Shown: piece by piece, positions 52,030-64,000 of the stretch
Layout: every line of letters begins with the position of its first letter
Position numbering within the stretch: position 1 is the stretch's first letter
NCBI RefSeq assembly: GCF_910596095.1
Contig: NC_056539.1
Location: 12,534,501-12,598,500, forward strand
Direction: 5' to 3'
From: Thunnus maccoyii
Lineage: Eukaryota; Chordata; Actinopteri; Scombriformes; Scombridae
DNA: 64,000 nt
The notes under the pieces: generated by a model
What the model saw: only the letters and a program-made list of their open reading frames with translations
Database searches by the model: none
What the model was told of the DNA's origin: nothing
Position numbers and translations under genes: made by a program

Positions 52030-52989
52030 ATGGAGAAGAACACAGTCACACGGACCTTCAGCATTGGGGCTATAAGCAGTGGAACAAAAGCTGTTCAGTC
52101 AGATGATTTCTCCACAGCACGCAGGCACAGCAGCGCAGGGATCCGTGCACTCTTGTGGGCCACTAGCAGCGCAAAGTCCTTCGGGTGTTCTCTTGGATCA
52201 GACTCCCAGACAAGTCGGGACAACATTTTCCCTAATATCCTGACACCTGACAGCATCCCACAGTTCACTATACCAAGTCTGTCTGTGCAGAACGGTGTCA
52301 GATCTTCAGAGAACAACAAGGAGACGAAAGAAGGTGACGTAGAGTCAGAGGACGGCTCAGGGAGTTCTAGGACTGAGCGGGAGTCATCTGCATCTGTTTC
52401 TCCAGCCTGCTCCATACACTCATCAGCCACATTCTCCTCAGGCCTCTGTTTGGTTCTTTCAGACCGCAGAGCCGAGCGCAGTGTCTCAGACCCCTTAAAC
52501 GTGAGGAGGTCTCCTCTTCAGAGGGAGGTGTCCTTCCCCTGCTCCTACACAGAGGCCCAGCACTGCCTGGACCCAGCCAGCAGAGCTGCCCTCTCCCTGC
52601 CACACCTGACCAAAGTCACCACCCCGTACGGCTTCGTCACCTTGAGCCAGAGCCCCCAGATGGCGAGCGAGGAGGCCCTCCTCTGCCAAACTGGGCTACG
52701 CCGTTTAAACAAAGACGAGGAGGCTGCATGCTGTCTTAGCAAAAGCAAAGCCTCAGGGAGGAGGACAGAAGACTTGAACTCACATCTGTCTGGAGCCAAA
52801 AAGAGATTGTCCAAAGATCTGACTGACTCACAGAGTAAAGGAACAGTAGAAAAGTCACAAGAAGAGTCACAAGCTTCCTTCTCAACCGCTGCTTCGTCTT
52901 CATCCTCCTCTACATCCAGACAGCCAGATGGAAAGCTCAAACGCCGCTTCTACAACGTTATAAAGAAACACTTCACCTCCTTCCATTAG
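52030..52989 (+). CDS. C2CD4-family-like protein, 319 aa, without C2 domain
   Basis: A single-exon frame with a strong start context (AGAAATGG). Two segments are characteristic of the C2CD4 (C2 calcium-dependent domain-containing 4) family: NILTPDSIPQFTIP at residues 69-82, and SLPHLTKVTTPYGFVTL at 189-205. In vertebrate members such segments precede a C-terminal C2 domain and the proteins are roughly 350-420 residues. Here the remaining 114 residues are serine-, lysine- and glutamate-rich, with a polyserine run near 290 and a basic end (KLKRRFYNVIKKHF), and no C2 strand pattern or calcium-binding aspartates. No C2 frame follows the stop. The basic tail would fit nuclear localisation, as reported for mammalian C2CD4A/B. 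AATAAA follows 30 bp after the stop (53,019-53,024). Family membership is fairly sure; which paralogue is not. Confidence 0.75.
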   Translation: MEKNTVTRTFSIGAISSGTKAVQSDDFSTARRHSSAGIRALLWATSSAKSFGCSLGSDSQTSRDNIFPNILTPDSIPQFTIPSLSVQNGVRSSENNKETKEGDVESEDGSGSSRTERESSASVSPACSIHSSATFSSGLCLVLSDRRAERSVSDPLNVRRSPLQREVSFPCSYTEAQHCLDPASRAALSLPHLTKVTTPYGFVTLSQSPQMASEEALLCQTGLRRLNKDEEAACCLSKSKASGRRTEDLNSHLSGAKKRLSKDLTDSQSKGTVEKSQEESQASFSTAASSSSSSTSRQPDGKLKRRFYNVIKKHFTSFH

Positions 52990-53018
52990 GAGCAAATCCA
53001 TGTGACTGAGCTATCTGA

Positions 53019-53024
53019 AATAAA
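53019..53024 (+). other. Poly(A) signal of the C2CD4-like gene
   Basis: AATAAA 30 bp beyond the stop, giving a very short 3' untranslated region that ends just before a transposon. Confidence 0.55.
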
Positions 53025-53049
53025 AATGGCAAGAAGTGTTTAACACAAC

Positions 53050-53379
53050 TACGGCTACAACTACCGATTATTTTCCTTTTCTGCAGATTATTTTCTTGAA
53101 TAGTTGATTAATCATTTAGTCTATAAAATGTTTAAAAAAATAGTGAAGGAAATGTCATCCATAGTGTCTCATAGGTGATGTCTTCAAATTGCTTGTTTTT
53201 TCTGACCATCATATATGAAAAGGAAAAACAACAAATCTTCACATTTGAGAAGCTGGAGCCATCAAATATTTGGCATTTCTGCTTGAAAAATGACAGAAAT
53301 TAAAAGAAATGAAAATAAATAATTAATCAAAATAATTGCTGATTCATTTTATGAGGATTGACTAATTGTTGCAGCTCTA
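53050..53379. mobile_element. hAT-like MITE (family A) with near-perfect target duplication
   Basis: Starts TACGGCTACAAC and ends GTTGCAGCTCTA. Flanks are AACACAAC (53,042-53,049) and AAAACAAC (53,380-53,387), seven of eight matching. It lies about 25 bp beyond the poly(A) signal of the C2CD4-like gene. Confidence 0.82.
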
Positions 53380-56116
53380 AAAACAACTCAGCTTAGTTTA
53401 AAATATGCATTCATTCATCCATTTAACAGCATGATGATCACCACCTCCTTATGAAATACACAGTTTTTGTCTAATGTCAATAGACTGCAACTTCGTCTGA
53501 AACTTAAGCTGTGAAAACTCATGAAAAATGTATCAGTTGTTGCCACATCAAAAATAAACCAACATGAAGTGACTGCTGCAATATTGTGTGTATTCTACCG
53601 AATCTTTTGCAATCATGTTTCACATCACAGTTCCTGTTTCTTGTCTGCTTTCATCAAAAGCGGTGTGTTCCGTGAGAAATCAAACTCCTGTGCTGAGGAG
53701 CCTTTTAGATTCTCCTAATATCCAGAGTGAATACTTCACATCATCCATGTGTTTAAGGTTAATGGATTCCTCCACCGCTTTCATGATCTTAAATGTCACT
53801 CTGTCCTATTCAGCTCCCCGTTGAATACGTCTGTACGGGTTCCACAGTTAGTCTAAACTGTTACGTCCTGCAGTGCTGAATGTCTGCTGATGTGTCAGTG
53901 AAACCAAGCAGTTCTCCTTGCTTCTTAGCATATGAAGAGCTTCACTCGAGAGGCCCTTATTGATGGGCGCCTAATGCGTCCTTGTAGCCCACATCCTCAA
54001 CTCTCCCACGCACTGAAATATAGTTGGTAAATATCATTATGACGCAGAGTGCTGTGAGGAAAATACAAGAGTGAGTCCCTGCACACAAGAATAGATTAGA
54101 CAAAGTGATCTAAATTTATAATCAGTGTTGTTTGTTCATGTGCATGACGTAAGTGATTTGACATGAATGCTTTAAGACAAATAAGGGTTTCCACATGCAT
54201 GTAATTCAGTCACTTATGAATATTCTTTTTAAAAAAAACCCTAATGGAGATCAGTGTTAGATAAACCTGGGTTTTCATTTTCACAGACGCAGCGAGGTGT
54301 GGCCATCAAAATTAAACAAGTTGCACAGCTCTTCTCAAATACAACATGCTTTATTCCCCAATTGCATTGTACTGCATGATATTGAGAGGTGTTTCATATT
54401 TTATATCTATCACATATAAATGTGGTGGAGAAAATCTAGAAATACATCTCAGTTCACTGCCTCCTAAATGACCATAAAGTTGAATCAACAACTCTCTCAA
54501 ACAGTTTCAACAAAAACTGATCATTGTTGCAGTGCTGTTGTATTAGATTGCTTTAAATTTGGGTAGGTGAGCTAATAAACTGACAACTTAGGGTATATTT
54601 CTCTTGTAAAGAACAACCTCATAGGCCAATGATTCACAAACCTTTGAAAGCTGAAAAAAAGGCACACTCTCCTGCTGTACTATTGACAAAGAACAGGAGA
54701 ACCAGGAAAGCTTCTTCATATTTTGGATTGACTGATATTTTTTCTTTTCATCTCTGTCAAAAATATGTCCACCTTGTACTTTATAATCTCTGTTATTTTA
54801 AAATTAATCAAATTCAGACACCTTCATTGCAGCACACAGTTTGACTTGCAGTAGCAGAAAAAAGCAGATGGAACTACTAAGTTCACTCCAGTAACTGTTG
54901 CCTTGCAAGAAAGCAGTTAATAAAGTTAATAGTTACACTTGTGTTTGACAAGTTTCACTCCATATTTTATTCCAGCACATGCATGTATCCAAAATCTCTG
55001 AGGTCAGGCCAGTGAGTGTTGTTAACCAGTAAAACCAGAAAACTTAAAACTCAATATTTTTCTTAAATATAGAAAACTTTTACTGTATATTATCTCACCT
55101 ACAGCATTAATTGTCATGTACTTACTGTTCATTTTAGTTGTATTGCATTTTTAAGTCTGTCTTTTGTCTCTCTGCTATGTTTTTAATGTTTCTATTTCTT
55201 GTCTTTTTGAGTGTGTTTTTCATCTTTGTATTTGTACTGCATCTTTTTGTATTGCTTGTGCTATATAAATAATCTTTTATTCTTCTTCTCTTATTAAAAC
55301 AGGAAAACAAATGACAAGTTTATGTCTGACCAGGATGAGACAGCGTGTTTCCCACAGTTTGTAGAGCAGGTGACTCAAGCTGATCCTCTGATGTGTGCAT
55401 CCTTCTCTGTTTTCTGTTCTCGAGTGGAAGTGAAAATTCAAAAGAAATTTGATTAGTTGCATTAACGTAAGGAACAAAAAAGCTTGAGACGTTTAACACT
55501 GAAATACTGACTGAACACACACTAAACACTATGTGCATAATTTCTATGATAAAGCTCTTGTTTGGCTCCTTACTAGGTTGTTTTACATTTGGGATTGCAG
55601 CAGGGCGTTCCCATCACTGTCAGTTACATAGTGTTACCACAGTGTGATGTTCTTCAAAGAGATGGTGACTGTAATCATCTATATATAAGAGAACTGATAC
55701 TGAAAATCTTTTGAGAGGCAACAGCCCTTTAACCTCGGGCATGTGTGAGTCATTCTTTAGTGCCAGTACTTCAGCAGCACGCACTCCACCTCAAGAATAC
55801 ACTTAAGCACGATAGCACAGCTAATAAACACTCTGGTCAGATATGAAAACATAATATCAGATGTAATATAAATGTGTGGGAGTTTTCTATGTATCAATGA
55901 CCTCGCACAGGTGTGAGGATATCCAAAATTAGTGGCTGTAGTCTGTTGTTTATACTCGTGGCTTTTTCATACTGTCGGTCTATAAGTGGTGAGATTAGAT
56001 TTTTTTTAAAGATGGTTAGTAGGCTGTATTTCCCCACATTCTCATCATTTATAGTAGCACTTTTAGCCTCGTTAGGGGTTTGGCTGTATGGGTGGCAATG
56101 TTGATCTGTATATGTC
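53380..56116. other. Intergenic stretch with a second copy of the promoter-like block
   Basis: No exon supported. It contains the block at 53,918-53,965 described separately; otherwise AT-rich sequence. Confidence 0.5.
53918..53965 (+). promoter_or_regulatory. Second copy of the promoter-like block
   Basis: CTTAGCATATGAAGAG (53,924-53,939) is identical over 16 bp to 51,796-51,811, with further matches before (TGCT.CTTAG) and after (GAGGCCC then TTATT). The TATA-like part is replaced by TTCACTCG. No gene follows, so it may be a paired enhancer or the remnant of a lost tandem copy. Confidence 0.4.
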
Positions 56117-56545
56117 AGTCGATTGGCCCACCACTCGGATCCACACTGAAATATCTCAACAACTATAGGACAGATTAACATGAACTTTTGTACAGACATG
56201 CAAAGCCCTCAGAGGATCAGAGGATGAATCGTACAGACTTTGCTGATCCATCCTGTTTTATTTAATTCCATCATGAAGGTCACATTTATCGTTCTGAGTG
56301 AAATATGAAACTACTAGACTGATTGCTATGACATTTGACATTCATGAACCCCCCAGCATTATTATAACTTAGGTGATGACTGACTTTTTATTTAGTGTCA
56401 TCATCAAGTCTAAATTTCAATTTGTACAAGTTTATGACCAAATACCTGCAAAACTAAAGACATTCCCATCAGCCTCAGCTGTACTGTGTTTAGTGCTAAT
56501 AGGCTAATGTCTGTATGTTAGCATGCTATGCTAACATACAGACAT
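56117..56545 (-). repeat. Interspersed repeat family B, minus-oriented copy
   Basis: Inverted relative to the copy at 27,640-28,180, sharing the same ordered phrases, including CTGAAATATCTCAACAACTAT at the left end and CATTCCCATCAGCCTCAGCTG near the right. It ends in an 18-bp perfect inverted repeat at 56,507-56,545. Confidence 0.75.
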
Positions 56546-57371
56546 AACGTATCAAATCTATATTCATACTGGCCTTTGGGTTTTGAAAAATGCAGAGAAA
56601 ACATTTCTACTTTATTAAAGTTAGAAATGGATTATGAAAAATATAAATACCAGTCTGAATTTTCAGACGCTTTGACATTTTTCATAGTATGCAATTCTCC
56701 CTAAAGAAGTGTTTCTTCCATGTCACAGTTTATAGGACATACAGAATTTAGGTTCACTAGATGAAGTTGTCTAACTGTAAATATTGCCATATGTGCAAGA
56801 AATGGACAATACACCCCTGATTTATCTGTGTTTACCTCTGCTTTAAAGTCAGTGAAAGCAAAAGCTCCCAAGAAGGTATTGCATATGTGCAGACTAAAAC
56901 TGCATCATCCAAAAGAGAGAAGTTCATGCTGAGACTGCACATGGTGAATGTAGATCAACTGCGACTGAGAGAAAAAGAGAGAGAAAAGAGTGCAAAATGA
57001 AGGGGGCTTTGGTGTAACTGTTCTTCCCCATTCTGTCACGTTGAGGTTAGCTCAGAGAGCAGCTTTGCCCTCAGTACAGACACTACTTTTCCGGTACCAA
57101 CCTCAAGCAAGCTCAGACTGAAAAAGATTAGAGAGAAAGATAAATAGGGCAGAGCAGACTCATAAAACATCACTTTAAAACATGCAATTAGACAGACTTG
57201 AGAGAAAGAAGCAGAGAGAGAGTGACAGAGGGGAGTAACTGTGACGGGAAGCTGAAGTTTTTTCGGAAATAGCCACCTGTAAGCCTCACACACATTGTAT
57301 ACAGTGACACGGTAGTGAACCGTGAGAGAGGCGGAGGAGCAGCTTAGGTGTTGTAACTTTGTAGATTACCG
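56546..57371. other. Upstream region and 5' untranslated region of peak3
   Basis: No gene in 56,546-57,250. Just before the start codon the text becomes purine- and GC-rich (GAGAGAGGCGGAGGAGCAG), fitting a 5' untranslated region. The transcription start cannot be placed exactly and no clear TATA box is seen. Confidence 0.4.
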
Positions 57372-60185
57372 ATGGCGTCTGGTTCTGCCAGCAGAGCGGA
57401 GGAGCAGCCACCAGCACTGCCTGCCAAAAAGCACAGGTAAGACCAACAAGCAAAGTATTTTGTCTGTCTGGAAGTTTATGATTGATGCTCTTATCAGGTT
57501 TTCAATAATCCCCTCAATGTCTAGACTAACGCAAAACACAGAAACTATTATTCTTCTGTGCATTTTCTCACACAGAAGTCAGTCCAGATGCTCCAGCGAG
57601 GGGTCTGACAGTGTTATGGTCAGCCCTGTTGGACTCCAGCATCAAAACTCCACATACAACGACGTCTTCCCCGAAACCACCGACTGTCATGCAGCCCAGT
57701 GTCCCATTCACCAGCGCTATGGTAGGTGTCCAAAGTGATGAAGTGAGTTTAAAAGTCAATGAAAGTGGTGCACATAGTTTACGGTGTACGCATAAACTAG
57801 TTGCATTGAAAGAAAACTAAGAATGAAAATGTACAAATCAGTTAAATGTCATTTAATTCAATGCAACCTTTAATGTTGCGTGGTTCTCCAATTCTAAAGG
57901 CATGACTGACGTTAACGGCTCAGTGGGAAGGGAAAACATAACTTACCGTAATGTGTGCTTTGTTCTTCTTGGTTCGTCTTTTTTGTGAGAACTGAAAGAG
58001 AGGAAGCAACCCTCTGAAACTTTTACTTTCAATAAAAATCCATGTGATGCTTGAACAGGTTACAGTGACTTGCAGAATATTTCGTCCGCTGTTTCCAGGC
58101 TGTTTCTTCTTCATTGCTAGTTAGTGCAAGCTGTTAAAGCCTGACCTAAATCCCTCTCACTGTGTTGCTCAGATCACTCCCTACACCAGGTGAGATTCTT
58201 CTCAGATGATATCCCGCCACCTGTTCCAGAGAAGAAGTTAGCCCGCACTCTCTCCCTCCCTTGCACCAACGCGCATCCTCTCCCTCCTCTGTCTCCCCTG
58301 ACTCCTCAGCAAAGAAACCCTCAATACTTTGACAACCCTCTGTACATGCTGGCACCCCTACCTGACACCTATCTGCATGAGGAGACAGAAGAGTTTAAAC
58401 CAGTCGGAAGGAGCCCTCTCCCCTTAGCGTCCCTCTCCCAGCTGTGCTTTGACACCCCAGACGAACACCTCCCCTACCTCTTCAGCAGTTTTGATGACCA
58501 GAGGGCTGTTTCCCAGGGGATTCAGTATCGTCATCTACTATTTCTTAGAAGTATGGCGCAGAGCGTGGAAGCAAGGATCCTGCTGCAGGCAGACGCCACA
58601 GGGAGGGACGTCAGCTCATACCAGCCTCAGGATTTCCTGCTGTGTGAGGGCAGTGAGCCAAAGCAGATCGGAGACATGGTATACTACAGCCTGCACAGTC
58701 CCAAGCTCCCAGGGAGGGTGCTTGCTTTAAGGGTAATGTTACATCTCTTTTCTTCATGTTTGTTTTCTTCTGTATGTTTTCTACTATGAGATGCATGATG
58801 TTTAAATGCTGTGTTCCACTATTGTCACTTGTACTTACATTGCACTAGAAATTGTATGCAAGACAAATAGGTATGCAAGGTTCTCATGGAAACCACTAAT
58901 ACAAACATGATCATTATCAACACTGGCAGCTGTGACGCTGACTTGCGGTACGAAAAACACTTCCTCTGTCATCTGTCAAACTGTTATTAGGAGCCACAAG
59001 GTGCAACAGGAAGGCCAGAAGAGATGTCTTTTTGTCATATTTAACAATAAATACGGTTGCTATGCAAGTTTGATAAACGTGTTTTTTTTCTCTCTCTCTG
59101 TTCAGGTAAACAAACAACAAACAAAGACCGATGAAACTCCCTCAGCTCGCATCAAACACCAGCCCTCGCATGTCAATGTGCAAAATGTGATTGCTTATTT
59201 CCAACCCAGCAGCACCCTGAAGAACAATTCTGACTCATTACAAACTCAAGATCCCGCTCGTCCTTCAAAGTCAGAATGCACTGCTGCTAACCCACCAGGG
59301 GGAGGCAGCCCTGAGTGTCCTATAAACATCAATCTGCCCACAATTCAGTCTGTACTCCAGCAGGGACACTGTGTGAGTGTTGAGAGAGACCTGCCGCACG
59401 TCACTCTAGAGGACTTTGTTCAGGAGAGCAGCTCGCTGCAGAGTACAGAGTGTGCAGTTTATGACAGGCAGGTGTGTGTTCTGTTGCTGCAGATATTATT
59501 AGGGTCTCAACATCTGTACCACCTCTGTGCTGTAGCTGAGCTCAGACCTCGGGAGATATTTCTAGTGTGGCCCAACAAGGAGGGAGAAAATGAGGCAGGT
59601 TTCAACACGAGTAAAACAGAGAGAAGCAACAGATTGAAAGAGGAAATGGAGTTGGAAAAAATGGAGAAAAAAGGCAGGATCCAGATGTTATGGAAGACAC
59701 AGGGTTCCCCTCGTGTAGTGTTAACCCCGGTGTCATCTGCTCCCTTTGTACTTCACCCCTTCACCTCCATCAAGTCCAAGATTGGAGCATTAATTCAATA
59801 CTGCTGGGGTCCACAAGAGAGCCTCACGTCTCCTCCTCAGTCCAAGTCTCCATATCGAAGGGGGCTTTCGTACCTGGCTTCTCTGCTCCAGAATGAGAGC
59901 AGCGGGCCTCAGATGGCAGACATGGTGACCATGCTTCAGGTGCTCCTCTGGGGCCCACGTCTCCCTCTGTTCAATCACAAGGGCTCGACAACCACCACTG
60001 TACACAACTGGCTGACAATCAAGCGAGCCTTACTGGTGATGAAGTTGGCAGAAAGAGGGCTGATCCAGGATCAGTCGCCCCTGGATTGGGAGGACTGTGT
60101 GTGCCTGCAGTACCTGTCATTTACAGACCCCGAAACAGTTGTGAGCGTGAACAGTCAGCTTAGTCTCACCCTGAATGTGGACTGA
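57372..60185 (+). CDS. PEAK3-type pseudokinase scaffold, 616 aa
   Basis: Four coding exons with GT-AG introns and matching phases: 57,372-57,436; 57,576-57,721; 58,173-58,732; 59,106-60,185. The start has a good context (CCGATGG). The PEAK family (PEAK1, PRAG1, PEAK3) are catalytically dead kinase-like scaffolds that dimerise through SHED helices around the kinase fold. Seen here: two Crk-SH3-type proline motifs, PPALPAKK (13-20) and PPPVPEKK (85-92); a 14-3-3-type RTLSLP (95-100); an NPLY motif (125-128); helical segments about 150-205 and 540-605 in SHED positions (for example WLTIKRALLVMKLAERG, LQYLSF). In the catalytic-loop position AELRPREIF (401-409) stands where HRDLKPEN is expected, so the catalytic aspartate is missing. 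Human PEAK3 is shorter (473 aa from memory). Convergent to OAZ1, as in human 19p13.3, which favours PEAK3 over PEAK1 or PRAG1. Confidence 0.85.
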
Positions 60186-60709
60186 TTCTATCACCACTTT
60201 AATCAAGTCAGTTTGAGTCTTTTTTGACTGGATTCTGATTGTATCCTGTATTTTAAAACTTAGTAAATAAGTATTTTAATTTTTTTTTTTGAGCCAACAA
60301 AGCATAAAGCAGCAAGTACAGTGTCACTCTGCACTATGTTTAACTGTGACAAAATACACGAAGAATGTGGGCTTCAGTTTCAACGGAGGCAACAGTCGTA
60401 TATTTCCATCTTTCTTTCTATCAACACTTTATTTACTACTCCTCATAATGTGAAATTTGTATATAGCCTCCCTCCACTCAAAAATGTGTTTTGCTTAATA
60501 TTGCTCTCTATAGTTTGACACTAGATGGCTTTTTTGACATTCATCTGCTGGAGGAGGAATGTTTACATTAAATCTGATTTTAAGATGTGTAGGACTGTGT
60601 ATGAGCAGGATTTAGTCACTAACCAGTTTGGAGAAATGTGGAAACTTGAAACGGGTCTTTCAGTGAAGTAGAGGGTATTTAGTGTCCAGCAGTTGAACTT
60701 TTGAAATGA

Positions 60710-60715
60710 AATAAA
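60710..60715 (+). other. Poly(A) signal of peak3
   Basis: AATAAA about 525 bp after the stop, the first good signal on the plus strand, so the 3' untranslated region probably ends near 60,735. Confidence 0.6.
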
Positions 60716-60828
60716 GTACATTTGCATATTTTTTTAAGAATTTGAAATTAATTTATAAACCTTTTTTATTGAGAAACACAATAAGACACAAGTGATCATT
60801 TAAAAGATCTCTGGAGGGTATTTTAATA

Positions 60829-61078
60829 AAGGGTTACAGCTAACAAATATCTCCATCATCAATTAATCTGTCGATTATTTTTCAATCAAACATTGAAAAG
60901 GCAAACATCTTTTTTTCAACCAGAAGCCTAAATCCCAAATATATTCTCCGTGATATGAAACACAGAAAACCAGCAAATATTTTTGTGCTTGATTAAATGA
61001 CTTAACAATTAATCTATCAAAACTGTTGCAGAATAGTTTTCTACCTACTATTTTATTGATTAAATTGTTTCAGCTGTA
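60829..61078. mobile_element. hAT-like MITE (family A), diverged
   Basis: Starts AAGGGTTACAGCTAAC and ends TTTCAGCTGTA. Flanks TTTTAATA (60,821-60,828) and CTTTAATA (61,079-61,086) match at seven of eight positions. It sits between the convergent 3' ends of peak3 and oaz1. Confidence 0.7.
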
Positions 61079-61277
61079 CTTTAATAAAATGTTTCACTTG
61101 GTTTCATGTATTCTGTGAATATCAATGTAATTTTTATCTTGCTTTATGTCAGGTACTTCAGATTTCCTGGAGTGTCTAAATGGTAGACGTCATAAATTTA
61201 AATATACAGTATTTATACTAACTCTACATAATCAGGAGAGGAAGGAAGAAAGAGATTGAACATTTGATGCTGTAATG

Positions 61278-61718
61278 TTAAAGGATGGGTTCACAACAAC
61301 AGTCAGGTGCTGTAATCATTCCTCCTGTTCATACTGACCATTAGAGGATCCCTTCATAAAAGTAATGGGGGACAAATCAAGTAGATATCTTTCAACATTA
61401 CAGTCTTTTTAATGCCAAAGTTCCTCTTTTTGCTACTATACTTCCACCACAGCTCAACAGGGAAACACAAAGAGGGAATTTTATGCTAAAAAGACTTTAA
61501 ATGTGGCAAATATACATGTGATATGACCCAGACTGCTGAAGCCTCATATAAGCTTCACATAAACCTTTAATTGCATTTTTGCCCTAAGTGACTGTGGACA
61601 CTGTCACTTAAATTGAAAGCTCATTTGAATGATTACAGCAGGCAAAACCTCTTTGTGTTCAAATGGACACCTGACTGTTGTTTTAACAGACTTCAAAAAA
61701 TGTGAACCTTTCCTTTAA
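61278..61718. mobile_element. TTAA-type miniature inverted-repeat transposon
   Basis: Ends TTAAAGGATGGGTTCACA and its near-complement TGTGAACCTTTCCTTTAA. A longer inverted similarity continues inward (AACAACAGTCAGGTG on the left, CACCTGACTGTTGTT on the right). TTAA at both outer edges fits piggyBac-type insertion. The text matches a repeat I know to be abundant in percomorph fish. No transposase. Confidence 0.8.
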
Positions 61719-61843
61719 GACACCTACCAGTGAGATTAATGCTGTCGTTGTCTTGCTTGCTCTTGCTGATGCCATCATGTTATCGATCATGAAGATGTCT
61801 GTCTATTATAAGACCACAGACGCCGCTCTCTAAGGTGAGCACT

Positions 61844-61849
61844 TTTATT
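61844..61849 (-). other. Likely poly(A) signal of oaz1
   Basis: AATAAA on the minus strand, about 490 bp past the oaz1 stop codon. Placement of the 3' end is inferred. Confidence 0.5.
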
Positions 61850-62340
61850 TAGTAGTTACAACATGCAGATTTCTATCAAGTGAATCAACCAACAAAAGAA
61901 AATCATGCACACATTAAAAAAAAAAAATCAATATAAACAGGAGAATCAACTGATACTATGAAAACATCCCTACTTACATGAGCATGATGAATTTAAATTT
62001 TTTCATAAATATTACACTGGAGATGATCGTTGGGGTGTTGAGGGAGGGTGAAGAGGAGGTCAGCACTACACATCATGGAAAGTAATACAGTGGCGAGGAT
62101 GCATTGCCCAGATATTATGAGGGTGCTTGCTTTACATTCCTGGTATATTAACATCTTACCCTAGTGCAAATATCACTGAAACACAGCACGTGGTAGGTAA
62201 AACAAACAAAAGAGAAACCTCTTACAGGAAACCTGTTACTGATACTGATCTTGGATAATATATTCATTTCCAAAAATTATAAACATGTGTGGGTATGGAT
62301 TGAAAAAGAACAACAAAGATTTGTAACTGCTCAGCGTCAT

Positions 62341-64000
<1,660 letters not shown>

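Noticed and set aside
52095..52940. Long minus-strand frames over the C2CD4-like gene
   Set aside because: Shadows of the plus-strand coding frame, which alone carries family motifs.

Overview
The window looks like nuclear DNA of a spiny-rayed teleost fish (percomorph type). The reasons are multi-exon vertebrate genes with GT-AG introns, many long TG/CA, GA/CT and CTC microsatellites, and several non-autonomous DNA-transposon families that I recognise as common in such fish. Nothing bacterial, phage-like or CRISPR-like was seen.

Layout. Positions 1 to about 48,360 hold no protein-coding gene that I can support. This stretch contains microsatellites, small inverted-repeat transposons, a CpG-rich candidate first exon on the minus strand (about 22,004-22,260), a possible decayed LTR-like element (about 34,740-35,230), and several blocks that look like conserved regulatory DNA. 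Genes are packed into the last 16 kb: an unrecognised six-exon gene on the minus strand (48,668-50,767; possibly the fish oogenesis-related family), a single-exon C2CD4-family-like gene on the plus strand (52,030-52,989) that lacks the C2 domain, a four-exon PEAK3 pseudokinase-scaffold gene on the plus strand (57,372-60,185), and the 3' four coding exons of ornithine decarboxylase antizyme 1 on the minus strand (62,341-64,000, running off the right edge).

How the genes relate. PEAK3 and OAZ1 are convergent neighbours, as I recall them in human 19p13.3, where C2CD4C also lies. This region therefore looks like a teleost counterpart of that segment. OAZ1 shows its programmed +1 frameshift site (TCC-TGA) and a downstream stem directly in the sequence, so the in-frame stop is regulatory and not damage. 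The C2CD4-like and six-exon genes are divergent, with start codons 1.26 kb apart. The genes show no operon-like or pathway link; they are neighbours by shared descent.

Most notable observations: a decayed copy of the fourth and sixth exons lying in the 3' untranslated region of the six-exon gene; a C2CD4-type protein without C2; a shared 16-bp motif plus flanking similarity on both sides of that gene; an isolated 51-bp exon-like segment between the two divergent genes; transposon copies with intact 8-bp target duplications; and an 18-bp perfect inverted repeat with a 3-nt loop. No computation or database search was possible. Family names rest on motif recognition and remembered synteny.
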